Source: a virus. From it: DNA of 58,444 bases. The stretch lies in the IMG/VR virus record IMGVR_UViG_3300017963_004517, positions 1-58,444 of that record. One strand, written 5' to 3'. The notes beneath the pieces are model-generated. The model saw only the letters and a program-made list of their open reading frames with translations, searched no databases and was not told the origin of the DNA. Positions 47,822-56,256 of this stretch are shown piece after piece. Each line of letters opens with the position of its first letter. Within the stretch, counting starts at the first letter, position 1. A program made the position numbers and the translations under genes.

Positions 47822-49255
47822 TCACCTTCCAAATGTGCCGGCAACTCGAGGGCCGACTAATTCATTATAGCATCCCGACGCCGCGTCGACAATATCATCA
47901 TGGTACTGTGGATCCGGGAAATTGTGCAACTGCGCCAAAAACTCCTCGTTCCAAGAGCCGGCCAGCAGTTTGACATTTCCAGCAAAGGCCTGGGATGCCA
48001 ACGGCTTCGCACGCAAAACCTTGTCGCCGGCACCCGCCACCGGGATACCCATCACGTCGAAGCCCTGCATTCCTGTGACCACGTTGTAAGCATCCCGAAC
48101 GCCAGACGCCCCGCCCTCCTGTTCGAACCGGACCGCAACCTTCAACCCCCCAGAGTTGTCCTGGGTCGCAGTATTGAAAACAGCATTATTGGCCTCAGCC
48201 GGACTCATGCGCTCGTTGGACATATCCAGGATATAGGTTATCCCGTCCACGATCTTGCCCTTGACCGAGGCTGTGTAATCCGGGTCATCCTTTTTCTTGG
48301 TCGTGCCCAGGCTCTTCTTGGTCGCCGCGAAATCCCAAAAACGCACCATGCGTCCGCCGGCCGGCACGGCCGGCACGATCTCGAACCAGGCCCGGTTGAA
48401 CACCAGGCCGGCCTCCGGTTTGATTTTCCAGTTTCCGCCGCGCCTAGCATCCCCGAGCAGCCGCTGCCGGTCCACCAGGGGAAGCGCCTGCAAGTTGGCC
48501 AGGTAAGCCGGATCCTTAGACAACAGAATCTCATTATCGTAGACTGTGGAGAGAATGAAGGTCACCGATTTGGGCAATGACCCCGGGAACTTTTCCTGCA
48601 ACTCACCTGGAGTGTCAGCCCAATGGATCTGGTCATTCTCGTTGACCATCCAACGGATAACCCCAGATCGCTCAGGGATAGCCCAGCCCTCGTCGTCGAT
48701 CCACCAGGCCAGGAAATCGGCCAGCCAGCCAGGCTCCGGATTGGCACTGGCTCTCACATATGGCTTGACCCCGCACATCGACCGGTTGCGGGATAGCATG
48801 TAGAAAAACTGCGACTGTGTGAAGGTCTCAAGTTGGTCGAACTCAAGCAACGGAACCTGGGCGCTTTTCCAGGCCTCCTTGTCCTGTTCTCGCTGCATGT
48901 GAGAGAATGAGATATTCGAGCCGGCAGGGAACCGGTAACGCTTGTCGTTCTCGTTTGGCCGGCCACCCAGATAGGGATAGATATCGCCGGCCTCATCCCA
49001 TAGAGCACCCTCATGGGTGATCTCCGGGATAGTACGCCGGAAGATGACCGCGCCAAAACCTGGATTGGAAATATGACGAAGAGGCTCGACCAACAGGCTC
49101 CAGGTTTTGCCCCCGCCGGCGGCGCCACCATAGATGGCAATGTCAGCCGACGAGGCATGGAACTCAGCCTGCCTTGGTTGAGGGACTACTACAAAGTTGT
49201 CAGGGTTGGATAGTTGAGTCTGTACGGCTCGATCAACATCAGTTTTTGTCAGCAC
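47822..49255 (-). CDS. terL: Terminase large subunit
   Basis: The 477-aa protein has Walker A GGAAGGGKT (43-51) and a Walker B-like LLEFDQ (136-141). Nuclease-type acidic positions include VRFWDFAATKKS and HDDIVDAASG near the C-terminus. It should drive DNA packaging through the portal and cut the concatemer. It sits between the small terminase and portal genes, the normal order. Confidence 0.95.
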   Translation of the reverse strand: MLTKTDVDRAVQTQLSNPDNFVVVPQPRQAEFHASSADIAIYGGAAGGGKTWSLLVEPLRHISNPGFGAVIFRRTIPEITHEGALWDEAGDIYPYLGGRPNENDKRYRFPAGSNISFSHMQREQDKEAWKSAQVPLLEFDQLETFTQSQFFYMLSRNRSMCGVKPYVRASANPEPGWLADFLAWWIDDEGWAIPERSGVIRWMVNENDQIHWADTPGELQEKFPGSLPKSVTFILSTVYDNEILLSKDPAYLANLQALPLVDRQRLLGDARRGGNWKIKPEAGLVFNRAWFEIVPAVPAGGRMVRFWDFAATKKSLGTTKKKDDPDYTASVKGKIVDGITYILDMSNERMSPAEANNAVFNTATQDNSGGLKVAVRFEQEGGASGVRDAYNVVTGMQGFDVMGIPVAGAGDKVLRAKPLASQAFAGNVKLLAGSWNEEFLAQLHNFPDPQYHDDIVDAASGCYNELVGPRVAGTFGR

Positions 49256-49649
49256 GTTTGTTGTCTGGGAGATAAACGTTCACCTGGGCAACCTCCCCTA
49301 TATGTTCCTGCTCTTCTCGTGGCTTCCATCGTTCTGGGAACCGCCTGGCCAGGAAATCTCTAGCCGCCTGCCAGCTATATGGAATCTGTTGCTGCCATTG
49401 AGAAACGACGCGAATTTCGGCACGCGCTTCGGCAGCCTGTACCACCTCAAAAAACTCTAAATATTTTTTGTTGGTTCTTGTCTTTTTTTTCTCTCCGCTG
49501 GCAAGAGCCTCCCCCATTTTCATCCAGTTTCGAAAAGTCTGGTAGTCTATGCCGGCGTAAGCACACGCCGCCTCGTAATAGTTGCCGCCGGCGATGGCCT
49601 TTTCGATCTTTTTTCGTACGTCTGGTGTAAGTTTGGAGGGCCTGCCCAT
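49239..49649 (-). CDS. terS: Terminase small subunit
   Basis: An N-terminal HTH (RPSKLTPDVRKKIEKAIAGGNYYEAACAYAGIDYQTFRNWMKMG) is followed by a charged helical region and a C-terminal tail. This matches the DNA-recognition small terminase family. Start is the ATG at 49649. It overlaps the large subunit start by about 16 bases. Confidence 0.85.
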   Translation of the reverse strand: MGRPSKLTPDVRKKIEKAIAGGNYYEAACAYAGIDYQTFRNWMKMGEALASGEKKKTRTNKKYLEFFEVVQAAEARAEIRVVSQWQQQIPYSWQAARDFLARRFPERWKPREEQEHIGEVAQVNVYLPDNKRADKN

Positions 49650-49699
49650 CACGCTTATCCTTGTAAGTCAAATGGTTTTTTGTTTTCAGTATAGCATAA

Positions 49700-49727
49700 A
49701 ACCACCCTCTTTTTTTTGAGGGTGGTT
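49700..49727. terminator. Strong hairpin terminator upstream of terS
   Basis: AACCACCCTC and GAGGGTGGTT form a 10-bp perfect stem around an 8-base loop, with a short T tail in the leftward direction. It should end transcription of the radical SAM gene before the terminase operon. Confidence 0.75.
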
Positions 49728-49751
49728 ACATTTGGGTGACTTTTTCAATTA

Positions 49752-50609
49752 TCAGTTGTGCTGTGGGATCCGCTTGGGGTTGTGATACCCGGCCGGCAGG
49801 AATGGCTGCAGATCCTTTTTGAAGTAGTGCACTATCCCCAGGTCCTGGCATAACTCCATCATTGCCTCGGTGTAGGATTTCCAGTCCGTTGTATTGGTCA
49901 TGGGCAGGTAGTTAGCCCGGCCAATCTTGAAGAGATCCACAAACTCGTGAGTCTCTTTGATAATCTGCAGGCTGGCCTCTGTGCTCAGGGTAGGCTCCAG
50001 GGATACCCAGGTAAAAATGCCGGCCTCGTGGAAGGTTTTCAGGGTATCGATCCTGTCCTGGGGGAGGGCTGCTGCGCGTTCCCACTTTAGGGAGAAGGTA
50101 TCATCCAGAGAAGTGAGAGTCGAGGCGAAGGCGTCCCGGTCCGGCCGGAAGAGCTCCAGGTAGGGCAGGGCTCGGGAGCCGCCTTTGGTCAGGGTACAAA
50201 AGGCCAGGCCGTGATCGACCAGGGTTTCGATGGTAGGACGGGTCAAACTTGTGTCCAGTGGATTGAAGGGATCGGTCGTGAAACTGAGCATGACCTGGGA
50301 CGTGGATCCAAGCGCCTGGTATTTCAAGGCATCCTTTTTGAGATTGGCCAGGAAATTCGGGCGAGGGGAGGCAGCGGCATCGAACTGCGGTCGGGACATC
50401 CGCAAGACAGCCGGCACGTAGCAATACGCGCATTTATGGCCACATCCCCGGTATGGATTGGTTGCCAGCGGAGCGTACTCGCCGGCCTGCCCTTTGGGAG
50501 CATAGATATATGAACAACCTTTTACGGATACTCCGTCCGGGTTGAATTGAGGCGCCGGCCCCGAGTAGGGAGCCGGAGTCTGGTCAAATAGGTTTGGTTG
50601 TGAAGTCAT
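49752..50609 (-). CDS. Radical SAM protein, SPL/Rv2578c-like family
   Basis: CGHKCAYC (Cys56, 60, 63) gives the CxxxCxxC radical SAM cluster, followed by YVPAVLRMSRPQFD. Sequences such as MLSFTTDPFNPLDTSLTRPTIETL and KIGRANYLPMTNTTDW resemble the spore-photoproduct-lyase-like Rv2578c type. Known members of that type occur in phages and bacteria; the substrate is unknown for most. It overlaps the next upstream gene. Confidence 0.85.
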   Translation of the reverse strand: MTSQPNLFDQTPAPYSGPAPQFNPDGVSVKGCSYIYAPKGQAGEYAPLATNPYRGCGHKCAYCYVPAVLRMSRPQFDAAASPRPNFLANLKKDALKYQALGSTSQVMLSFTTDPFNPLDTSLTRPTIETLVDHGLAFCTLTKGGSRALPYLELFRPDRDAFASTLTSLDDTFSLKWERAAALPQDRIDTLKTFHEAGIFTWVSLEPTLSTEASLQIIKETHEFVDLFKIGRANYLPMTNTTDWKSYTEAMMELCQDLGIVHYFKKDLQPFLPAGYHNPKRIPQHN

Positions 50610-50956
50610 TTGGATTCTCCTGTTGCTTTTTCAATAGCCAAGCGAGCGCATCGAACTAAAAAATCAAGGCTGTGACGATGGCTTCCTCCGTTCTCGTGAA
50701 ACCTTGTCAATCTTTCGAGAGCTTCCAAAAGATCCGGAGCAGCGGCTATCAGGCGAGCGTCAGCGTTGACCAGTTCTTGGCATCTCCAACTTTCAGCCTC
50801 GTGTAATACTGCGATTCGGGTATGCCTACCATAGATACCCCAGGCGTTTTGGTTACCCTGGGAGTCTGGGTTTTTCCCGTCAAATATTCCGGCGTTTCGG
50901 TATGACCTACAATCCTGTTGGGCCTTCCATGGGCCGGGTGTGTGTTTTGTTGTCAT
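50606..50956 (-). CDS. Ead/Ea22-like small protein (116 aa)
   Basis: Start at MTTKHTPGPWKAQ (50956), with GGAGG upstream. The TPGPW opening and C-terminal NADARLIAAAPDLLEALERL pattern is shared by many phage early proteins of unknown function. A related ending occurs in the gene at 54366-54713. Confidence 0.75.
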   Translation of the reverse strand: MTTKHTPGPWKAQQDCRSYRNAGIFDGKNPDSQGNQNAWGIYGRHTRIAVLHEAESWRCQELVNADARLIAAAPDLLEALERLTRFHENGGSHRHSLDFLVRCARLAIEKATGESK

Positions 50957-50969
50957 TGGTTCCTCCAAT

Positions 50970-51851
50970 CTAAATATTCTGGTAAGCATTTTGCAGAGCC
51001 AGGGATGCCGCCTGGCATTCCTGAACCTTGAAATTTTTTCCGAGCTTTTGCCATTCGAGAGCCGCAGTGTTCCAGAATTCGATCAACTTCAAAATGGTAT
51101 CTCCGGGAGTGTCTCCCTTTAGGTCTGGGGTGACCGTCGAGGGAGTCGGCGGGGATGAAAAGTCAAGCTGACTGGCCGGCACTTCCTGGACCACCCACAA
51201 AGGCTCCTCGAACATCTTGGCCTGGTGCTGCTGGGTTGCGTATTCGCTCACCAGCCGGCGAAACCAGCCGGTTGTCGGTTTCGGGTTCTTGCGAAGAGCA
51301 GCCACTGCCAGGCTCTGACGGTTCGGATCCAGGTTGGCCGAGGCCAGGATCTGGGCATACCCGAGTTTCAAATTATCCGTGCGGACCAGGTGCTGCAAGT
51401 CCTCGCGCAGGGTCAAGAGCTTGAGTCTGTATTGTACCCGCACATCACTCACGCCGGCTCGTTTTGCGCATTCTGCGACCGTCCAGCCCAGACGCTCGAT
51501 CCGGTGCAAATAGGCGTTGGCTTCGTCGATGGGGTCTAAATCTGAGCGGGATACGTTCTCCGAGAGCATGATCGCCGAGGCATCTTCGTCTGAAAGTTCT
51601 TTGACGATAGCCGGCACGGTTTCCCAGCCCAGGGAACGGATAGCCCGAAACCGTCGCTCGCCGGCGACGATCTCATATTCAGCCGCATCGCTCAAGCTGG
51701 ATGGGGCAGGGCGGACTGTGATGGGTTGGATCAGGCCGTTCTTTTCGATGTTATCAGCCAGGTCCTGGAGATCCTCTTTGTCGAAGATCGTCCGGTCGTT
51801 ATTCCCAGGGAGTATCTGATCCCATGGGATTTGGTGAACTTTTTGGGTCAT
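50970..51851 (-). CDS. parB: ParB-like DNA-binding protein
   Basis: Residues 1-75 include the ParB N-terminal domain with GERRFRA (64-70). SENVSRSDLDPIDEANAY (97-114) is the box II region. An HTH (LGWTVAECAKRAGVSDVRVQYRLKLL, about 121-146) follows. The C-terminal dimer region is helical. ParB proteins bind parS sites and hydrolyse CTP in cells; no ParA or clear parS was found here. It is led by the promoter at 51889-51917. Confidence 0.9.
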   Translation of the reverse strand: MTQKVHQIPWDQILPGNNDRTIFDKEDLQDLADNIEKNGLIQPITVRPAPSSLSDAAEYEIVAGERRFRAIRSLGWETVPAIVKELSDEDASAIMLSENVSRSDLDPIDEANAYLHRIERLGWTVAECAKRAGVSDVRVQYRLKLLTLREDLQHLVRTDNLKLGYAQILASANLDPNRQSLAVAALRKNPKPTTGWFRRLVSEYATQQHQAKMFEEPLWVVQEVPASQLDFSSPPTPSTVTPDLKGDTPGDTILKLIEFWNTAALEWQKLGKNFKVQECQAASLALQNAYQNI

Positions 51852-51888
51852 AGCGCCTCCTAGATTAGATGGATGGTCTTACAAGGTA

Positions 51889-51917
51889 ATTGTACTCTAC
51901 AAACCCTTATTCGTCAA
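51889..51917 (-). promoter_or_regulatory. Sigma70-type promoter with operator, for parB
   Basis: Minus-strand TTGACG (51917-51912) and TACAAT (51894-51889), 17-bp spacing, -35 within AACCCTTATTCGTCAAGG (near-inverted AACCCTT / AAGG). The leader has ACCATCC...CTAGGAGG as at 3.9 and 56.7 kb. Confidence 0.7.
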
Positions 51918-51922
51918 GGCTT

Positions 51923-52462
51923 TTACAGATTGAAAAAGCCGTAGTATTTCCTCCCGTGGTTTATGTAAGTCACCTGCTCAACCCCTCGCAAGGCCAGGAA
52001 TTCCCTGAACTTTTGCCAGCCATTTCGGGAGCACAGGATAGGGGATTTCTCGATCATCGTCCGGCTGAACCCGATCTCTTCCAGCATATCCCAGGGAAGC
52101 TGGCCGGCGAAAGATTTAATGAACGTAAAGAATACCAGGCCGTGATAATCCCGCTCGAAGAGGATTTTGAGTTGAGCATAGGGGACCCCGTAAGAGTCCA
52201 GGTCGATCACGTTGTAAACCGAGAGATTCAAAGCTGTCAAAAAACGGGTGTTATCCCCTACCAGGTGGAATCCGCCTTTGTTCTTTTCCTTTTCTATTGA
52301 CAAGGTTTTTATGTTTTTGTCAGGGTTAGATTCCTTGACCATCTTCCAGATCGTGCCCTCGCCGGCGAAGCAATCCAGGACCACGGCCGGATCCGGGAGG
52401 TGCCGGCTGCGCAAACTGACCTTATCCTGGAGGTGGGCATTATCCGTTTTAATTTGCCCCAT
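51923..52462 (-). CDS. SAM-dependent methyltransferase-like protein
   Basis: Start at MGQIKTDNAHLQDKV (52462), with GAGG upstream; the longer frame begins in the neighbour. VVLDCFAGEGTIWKMVKE is motif I, NIKTLSIEKEKNKGG motif II, and YNVIDLDSYGVPYAQLKILFE an acidic catalytic region resembling D(P)PY. Nucleic-acid or tRNA methylation is possible (TRM1-like). It sits between two ParB-like genes. Confidence 0.7.
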   Translation of the reverse strand: MGQIKTDNAHLQDKVSLRSRHLPDPAVVLDCFAGEGTIWKMVKESNPDKNIKTLSIEKEKNKGGFHLVGDNTRFLTALNLSVYNVIDLDSYGVPYAQLKILFERDYHGLVFFTFIKSFAGQLPWDMLEEIGFSRTMIEKSPILCSRNGWQKFREFLALRGVEQVTYINHGRKYYGFFNL

Positions 52463-53108
52463 AGTCCACCTCAACCCCCTCGATCAGTTGTATCTGGTCG
52501 ACCAGGTCCGTGACAAAAACGGCCGCATCGATAGGGAAGCTGATCAATACCCTGGCCATGGTATAGGGAGTCAGTTGCTCAGTTTGCTCGAAGCCCTGGA
52601 CGCCGTCCATGCCGTCGGATCCCATTTCCTCCAAAAAAAGCAAGACATCCTGGTCGTCTGTTTCAATCTGCTCGAGCAATTTGTCGACATTGTCCTGGTC
52701 TGTTTCGGCCAGGGCTGCAATGGCATCCAGGGACAAAAGAGCCTGGGCCTCTTCCGCTTCTGACAGGTCTACATGGATGTACGGGACGTATCCATCCCCG
52801 TGCCTGAGAGCGTTCAAGACTCTTTCGTGCCCATCTATCAGGTTGCCGGTTCGTTTATTCTCGAGAGCAAATTGAATCCATCCCAGGGAGTTGAGGGATC
52901 CCTCGACCGCGCTTTGTTGCTTGGGGGGATGCTTTCTCCAGTTTTTCGGATGCTCTTTGAACTGGCTGGCTCGCTTGGCGCCGAATCCAATGATCAGCAG
53001 CCGGCGATCTCCAATCTTGACAAACGAGTCGCGGACATCCTGGGGGACTTCCGTGTACCATAATTCGTTGGTATTTTTTGCCTTTGATTTTGGTTTGGCG
53101 TCTGGCAT
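52449..53108 (-). CDS. ParB/Srx-like nuclease-domain protein
   Basis: The region SLNSLGWIQFALENKRTGNLIDGHERVLNALRHGDGYVPYIHVDLSEAEEAQALLSLDAIA matches the ParB-like fold found in phage proteins linked to DNA modification (IDGHERVLNA). The C-terminal half is acidic and helical. Start at MPDAKPK (53108). It precedes a methyltransferase-like gene. A role in DNA modification or protection is plausible. Confidence 0.75.
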   Translation of the reverse strand: MPDAKPKSKAKNTNELWYTEVPQDVRDSFVKIGDRRLLIIGFGAKRASQFKEHPKNWRKHPPKQQSAVEGSLNSLGWIQFALENKRTGNLIDGHERVLNALRHGDGYVPYIHVDLSEAEEAQALLSLDAIAALAETDQDNVDKLLEQIETDDQDVLLFLEEMGSDGMDGVQGFEQTEQLTPYTMARVLISFPIDAAVFVTDLVDQIQLIEGVEVDYGAN

Positions 53109-53143
53109 GGTCACCTCTTATGCCTAGTATAGCACAATGAAAA

Positions 53144-53163
53144 AGAGACCCGTCAGGGTCTCT
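53144..53163 (-). terminator. Rho-independent terminator
   Basis: AGAGACCC and GGGTCTCT form an 8-bp stem around GTCA, followed by five T in the leftward direction. It ends the transcript of the gene at 53185-53361. Confidence 0.9.
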
Positions 53164-53184
53164 TGGAGATGGGATCACCTCCTG

Positions 53185-53361
53185 TTATTTTTCTTTGGCC
53201 CGTAACTTTTTCCAGGCCTCTCGAAGCTCTTCGTCAGAGGAATATTTTTCCTCCGGGATTCCTAATTTCTTAGACATCTCGCGGATGAATTTTTTGTATT
53301 CCTTGAAGGATCTTGTTGACGGCTTGCCGTAGTGTACTGTATTTTTCTTTTGTTTTGCCAT
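53185..53361 (-). CDS. Small basic protein (58 aa)
   Basis: ATG at 53361. MAKQKKNTVHYGKPSTRSFKEYKKFIREMSKKLGIPEEKYSSDEELREAWKKLRAKEK, with helical basic halves. Its N-terminus recalls the 14-kb membrane protein but the rest does not. Followed by a strong terminator. Confidence 0.6.
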   Translation of the reverse strand: MAKQKKNTVHYGKPSTRSFKEYKKFIREMSKKLGIPEEKYSSDEELREAWKKLRAKEK

Positions 53362-53370
53362 TTCATACTC

Positions 53371-53919
53371 CTAGTCATGAAATTCTGGGGCTTGACCTTT
53401 TGGCCAGACCGTTTTTATTGATTTGTCATTTAGCAAATCATAAAATTCTCGTTGCTTGTGCTTTACTCCCAGGGAGTTGGCCTCCTCGATGGTCTCAACC
53501 GGGATGCTTACGTCAAGATAGATATTTCCATCTTCCGTATTGAACCAGCCTCCGAAGTATTTGTCATCATCCTTTAGAAGATCCCAATTTTCATCGACAT
53601 AATCTGACAGGTCTTTTTCTGTGATGTCTTTGGCCGGGATGATCTTGCTCCGTTCGGCATAGGGTGAAACGATAAACCCGACAGCGGCGGCGTGCTCTTC
53701 TAAAACTGGCTGGTATGAAAATCCGCCTTTCTCCAGTAAATGATCCCGCAGGGATTTGTACTTTGATGGCTTCGATGTCTTTGACGGCTTAGATGATTTT
53801 CTGCCTCCGCCTGGAGCAGAGCCGCCACGCTGGCCAGGCCGGCCCTTGTGTCCTTTGTGACCGGAACCCTTGCCGCCGCTCAGTACAAGTTTCATTCGCT
53901 CCAGGTTTATTTTGTTCAT
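53371..53919 (-). CDS. Protein of unknown function with GKGSGHKGHKGRPG linker (182 aa)
   Basis: Start at MNKINLERMKLVLSGGKGSG (53919). The Gly/His/Lys linker covers about 15-40. The C-terminal domain, KGGFSYQPVLEEHAAAVGFIVSPYAERS and YFGGWFNTEDGNIYLDVSIPVETIEEA, resembles a domain I recall from polymorphic phage proteins. Function unknown. It shows the linker in a gene far from the head cluster. Confidence 0.65.
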   Translation of the reverse strand: MNKINLERMKLVLSGGKGSGHKGHKGRPGQRGGSAPGGGRKSSKPSKTSKPSKYKSLRDHLLEKGGFSYQPVLEEHAAAVGFIVSPYAERSKIIPAKDITEKDLSDYVDENWDLLKDDDKYFGGWFNTEDGNIYLDVSIPVETIEEANSLGVKHKQREFYDLLNDKSIKTVWPKGQAPEFHD

Positions 53920-53954
53920 AGTTTCATTATACACCTTTTTAGGGCCGGGGTAAA

Positions 53955-54152
53955 CTACTCCCTTTCAGGGGATACGTTGACCTTGACATCCCTGTCGATA
54001 CGGTAGACATTGATCAAAACCTCACCGTTCTCGAGGTTGACAATCGAGATCAAGCAACCTTTTCCATGCTGACCAGTGACCTCTATAATGCGTTCGTTTC
54101 TCATTGCATAGTTGTTTGCAACGCACTTGGTTTTTACTGATGGTTTTTTCAT
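53955..54152 (-). CDS. Small unknown protein (65 aa)
   Basis: GGAG precedes ATG at 54152, in ATGA overlap with the upstream gene. Beta-like strands (CLISIVNLENGEVLINVYRIDRDVKVNVS) suggest a small beta-barrel. No family recognised. Confidence 0.55.
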   Translation of the reverse strand: MKKPSVKTKCVANNYAMRNERIIEVTGQHGKGCLISIVNLENGEVLINVYRIDRDVKVNVSPERE

Positions 54153-54361
54153 GATCTCCTCGCTTTTCCAATTTTCTTCTCAGGGTGAACGGGAAAATCC
54201 CAATCAGGAACCTCATCATCTGATAAAGAAGTGTGAATATTTCCGCCAATAACTAAGCCGCAATGTTTCTCCGCCCACTCCTCTGCCTGGGCTTTGTTTT
54301 CGGCGTTGATCACAAAGTGACCTTTGAATGTGTAAGATACTGGTACCTTATATGTTGCCAT
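54149..54361 (-). CDS. Small unknown protein (70 aa)
   Basis: ATG at 54361. An N-terminal strand (KVPVSYTFKGHFVINAENKAQAEEWAEKHC) and a polar C-terminus. Overlaps its downstream neighbour. Unknown function. Confidence 0.55.
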   Translation of the reverse strand: MATYKVPVSYTFKGHFVINAENKAQAEEWAEKHCGLVIGGNIHTSLSDDEVPDWDFPVHPEKKIGKARRS

Positions 54362-54365
54362 GATT

Positions 54366-54713
54366 TTACTCCTCGATCCCGTACTTGATCTTTCGAACGA
54401 GAGCTCGGCCGTCCCTGTGGGCAGCCGTCACGCTTTGGTAGGCAGCATCATGGGCTGGCATTTTCGCTTTGACATCTGCCAGAACTATGACCGCCTCTTC
54501 CAGTGCCTCCAGCAAATTTGGCGCCTCAGCGAAGAGATCCGCATACTTCTCGGATTCTTTGTCCCCTGCCGGCCCGGTCACAGCGACCAGGCCCAGGGTA
54601 TCGGCGTAGCATACGCAAGAATGCCGATCGATGCTTTTGAAGTTGTCGGTTGCATCGTAAACTCCGACCGACAACTCCCGGTCAAATGGTTTTGATAAAC
54701 TTTTGTTATCCAT
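54366..54713 (-). CDS. Ea22-like protein (115 aa)
   Basis: Start at MDNKSLSKPFD (54713). The C-terminal KYADLFAEAPNLLEALEEAVIVLADVKA recalls the end of the 50-kb Ea22-like protein. A His/Cys segment (DRHSCVCYAD) lies in the middle. Function unknown. Confidence 0.6.
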   Translation of the reverse strand: MDNKSLSKPFDRELSVGVYDATDNFKSIDRHSCVCYADTLGLVAVTGPAGDKESEKYADLFAEAPNLLEALEEAVIVLADVKAKMPAHDAAYQSVTAAHRDGRALVRKIKYGIEE

Positions 54714-54717
54714 GGCT

Positions 54718-55269
54718 TTACTCCTTTCCAGGCCAGGCCGGCGAGCCGGCTGGCACCACAAATTCGAATTCTCCACGATCCCGATAATCAGCCTCGGGAA
54801 CCAGGAAACAGCGACCGTCGCCCTTCCGGCTGGCAGCCTCCGAGCCTTTCAAGGCCACAACCCCGACAAATCCGGCAGGCACCGTTTCGTGCCAGGATCC
54901 GCTTGCTGAGATAACCAGCCAGTCATCTTGGTGATCGGCGTAATACTTCCGGCGCCGTAACTCCCGACTGTCCTCCAGTTTGACCGGCTGGCCAGTGTGT
55001 TCGGCATACTCATCCGGGTAACAATCCCGAAAACTCCTGATAGCCGACTCGACCATCTCGGGCTCGAACTCGTCCGGGAAAGCGATCACGAAGCGAGTCC
55101 ATTCGAGATCCTCTTCGAAGGTCCTGGATCCGTCGTGGGAGTAGGGGCTGGGCCGAAGCAGAGCCGGCGCCACCTTCTTCATTTCAGCATGCTTCGCCTG
55201 GCTGATCGTGTAATAGCCATGGCCAGGGGTAGAGCGGAAACTCACCCACTTTGGTAATGTGTAAGTCAT
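54718..55269 (-). CDS. Unknown phage protein (183 aa)
   Basis: ATG at 55269. Shows FRSTPGHGYYTISQAKHAEMKKVAPALLRPSPYSHDGSRTFEEDLEWTRFVIAFPDEFEPEMVESAIRSFRDCYPDEYAEHTG and a C-terminal strand region. No family recognised. Confidence 0.55.
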   Translation of the reverse strand: MTYTLPKWVSFRSTPGHGYYTISQAKHAEMKKVAPALLRPSPYSHDGSRTFEEDLEWTRFVIAFPDEFEPEMVESAIRSFRDCYPDEYAEHTGQPVKLEDSRELRRRKYYADHQDDWLVISASGSWHETVPAGFVGVVALKGSEAASRKGDGRCFLVPEADYRDRGEFEFVVPAGSPAWPGKE

Positions 55270-55270
55270 G

Positions 55271-55720
55271 TTAGTCCTCCTCCGTGAAATAATGGTACCC
55301 AGCGATCCCGTAGCTTTCCTTCATTGACGCGGGGGATTCGCCTCGGTCGGCGATCCATTTCGCGCAGCCAGGGCACAGGCCGTAACCGGTATCCCGGTTC
55401 CACCACTGCCGGCCCTTGGCAAGTCCACCACAGCAGCAGCAGGTCAAGGATTTGACCTTGATCCCGTAGCCGAGTTGGATGGTCTGGGTCACGCTGCAGG
55501 GATATTCCTGGCCGGCTTGGGCCTGGACGCCGGCAGCGTGCTTGCGAACATCGGGCAACAGTTTGCTCTTGCGATCGTAAACCGTGAGCTCGAGAGTCGC
55601 GTAGGACAGGTGGGCGATTTTCTTATAATCGCCGCGCTCTTCCTTGGTCCGGCCTGCATAGACCAGGCCGGTGGGAAATGAGCCAATAAAAAGATTGGGG
55701 TTGTTAGATTTTGGGGACAT
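55271..55720 (-). CDS. Zinc-finger-containing protein (149 aa)
   Basis: SLTCCCCGGLAKGRQWWNRDTGYGLCPGC supplies two Cys pairs in the C-terminal half, likely one zinc site. N-terminal part is beta-rich and basic. Overlaps the upstream gene. Function unknown. Confidence 0.6.
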   Translation of the reverse strand: MSPKSNNPNLFIGSFPTGLVYAGRTKEERGDYKKIAHLSYATLELTVYDRKSKLLPDVRKHAAGVQAQAGQEYPCSVTQTIQLGYGIKVKSLTCCCCGGLAKGRQWWNRDTGYGLCPGCAKWIADRGESPASMKESYGIAGYHYFTEED

Positions 55721-55919
55721 TCGAAACCTCTCTGACGAATCTCGTCAACTCAACTTTTTCGACCTTGACATTGGTATAGCCGGCTCCAGTCAAATCATAA
55801 ACAACCTGACCTATAGCCTGCCCTTGATGCAGGGCATCCTCCGAAAGGCGAAACGAGCCCTCTCCCTTTTCAGGATGCTTGCAAGTGCCTGAAACAACAA
55901 AGGTGTAAATGTTAGGCAT
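55704..55919 (-). CDS. Small unknown protein (71 aa)
   Basis: ATG at 55919, with an overlapping neighbour on each side. Single domain of strand and helix, MPNIYTFVVSGTCKHPEKGEGSFRLSEDALHQG. Function unknown. Confidence 0.55.
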   Translation of the reverse strand: MPNIYTFVVSGTCKHPEKGEGSFRLSEDALHQGQAIGQVVYDLTGAGYTNVKVEKVELTRFVREVSNVPKI

Positions 55920-56256
55920 TGGTTCTCCTTTTGATTACAACCCAGGATCCGGAAGTCCCCCAGCAGATCCTCCCAGATTCGAGGTGCTTCTTTAGTTCGG
56001 CGCGGTCATCATCTGGCAGGCGGTCAGACGTGCCTTTGTTCAGATGGATAACCAGCCGAGCGAGTTGCCAATCCAACAAAGTGACCAGGCGTTCCTGGAT
56101 CCAGGTCACCCTGCGGGGATCGCGTTGCCAGGTCAACTCCCTGGTCAATTGCCGACGCTCTTCCTTCAAGTTCTCCCTACAGAGAAAAGTGTAAGCAGCG
56201 GGGTACTTCTCATACAACTTTGTGATAGCCTCGCTGGTTATGTAGGATGTGTTCAT
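55912..56256 (-). CDS. Basic helical protein (114 aa)
   Basis: CTAGGAGG-type ribosome site before ATG at 56256. Helical basic region (LKEERRQLTRELTWQRDPRRVTWIQERLVTLLDWQLARLVIHL). Possible nucleic-acid binding; not assigned. It immediately follows the tRNA-like element. Confidence 0.55.
   Translation of the reverse strand: MNTSYITSEAITKLYEKYPAAYTFLCRENLKEERRQLTRELTWQRDPRRVTWIQERLVTLLDWQLARLVIHLNKGTSDRLPDDDRAELKKHLESGRICWGTSGSWVVIKRRTNA

Noticed and set aside
49653-49699. Promoter for terS
   Set aside because: A TATACT box is present after the terminator but I find no acceptable -35 at 16-18 bp.
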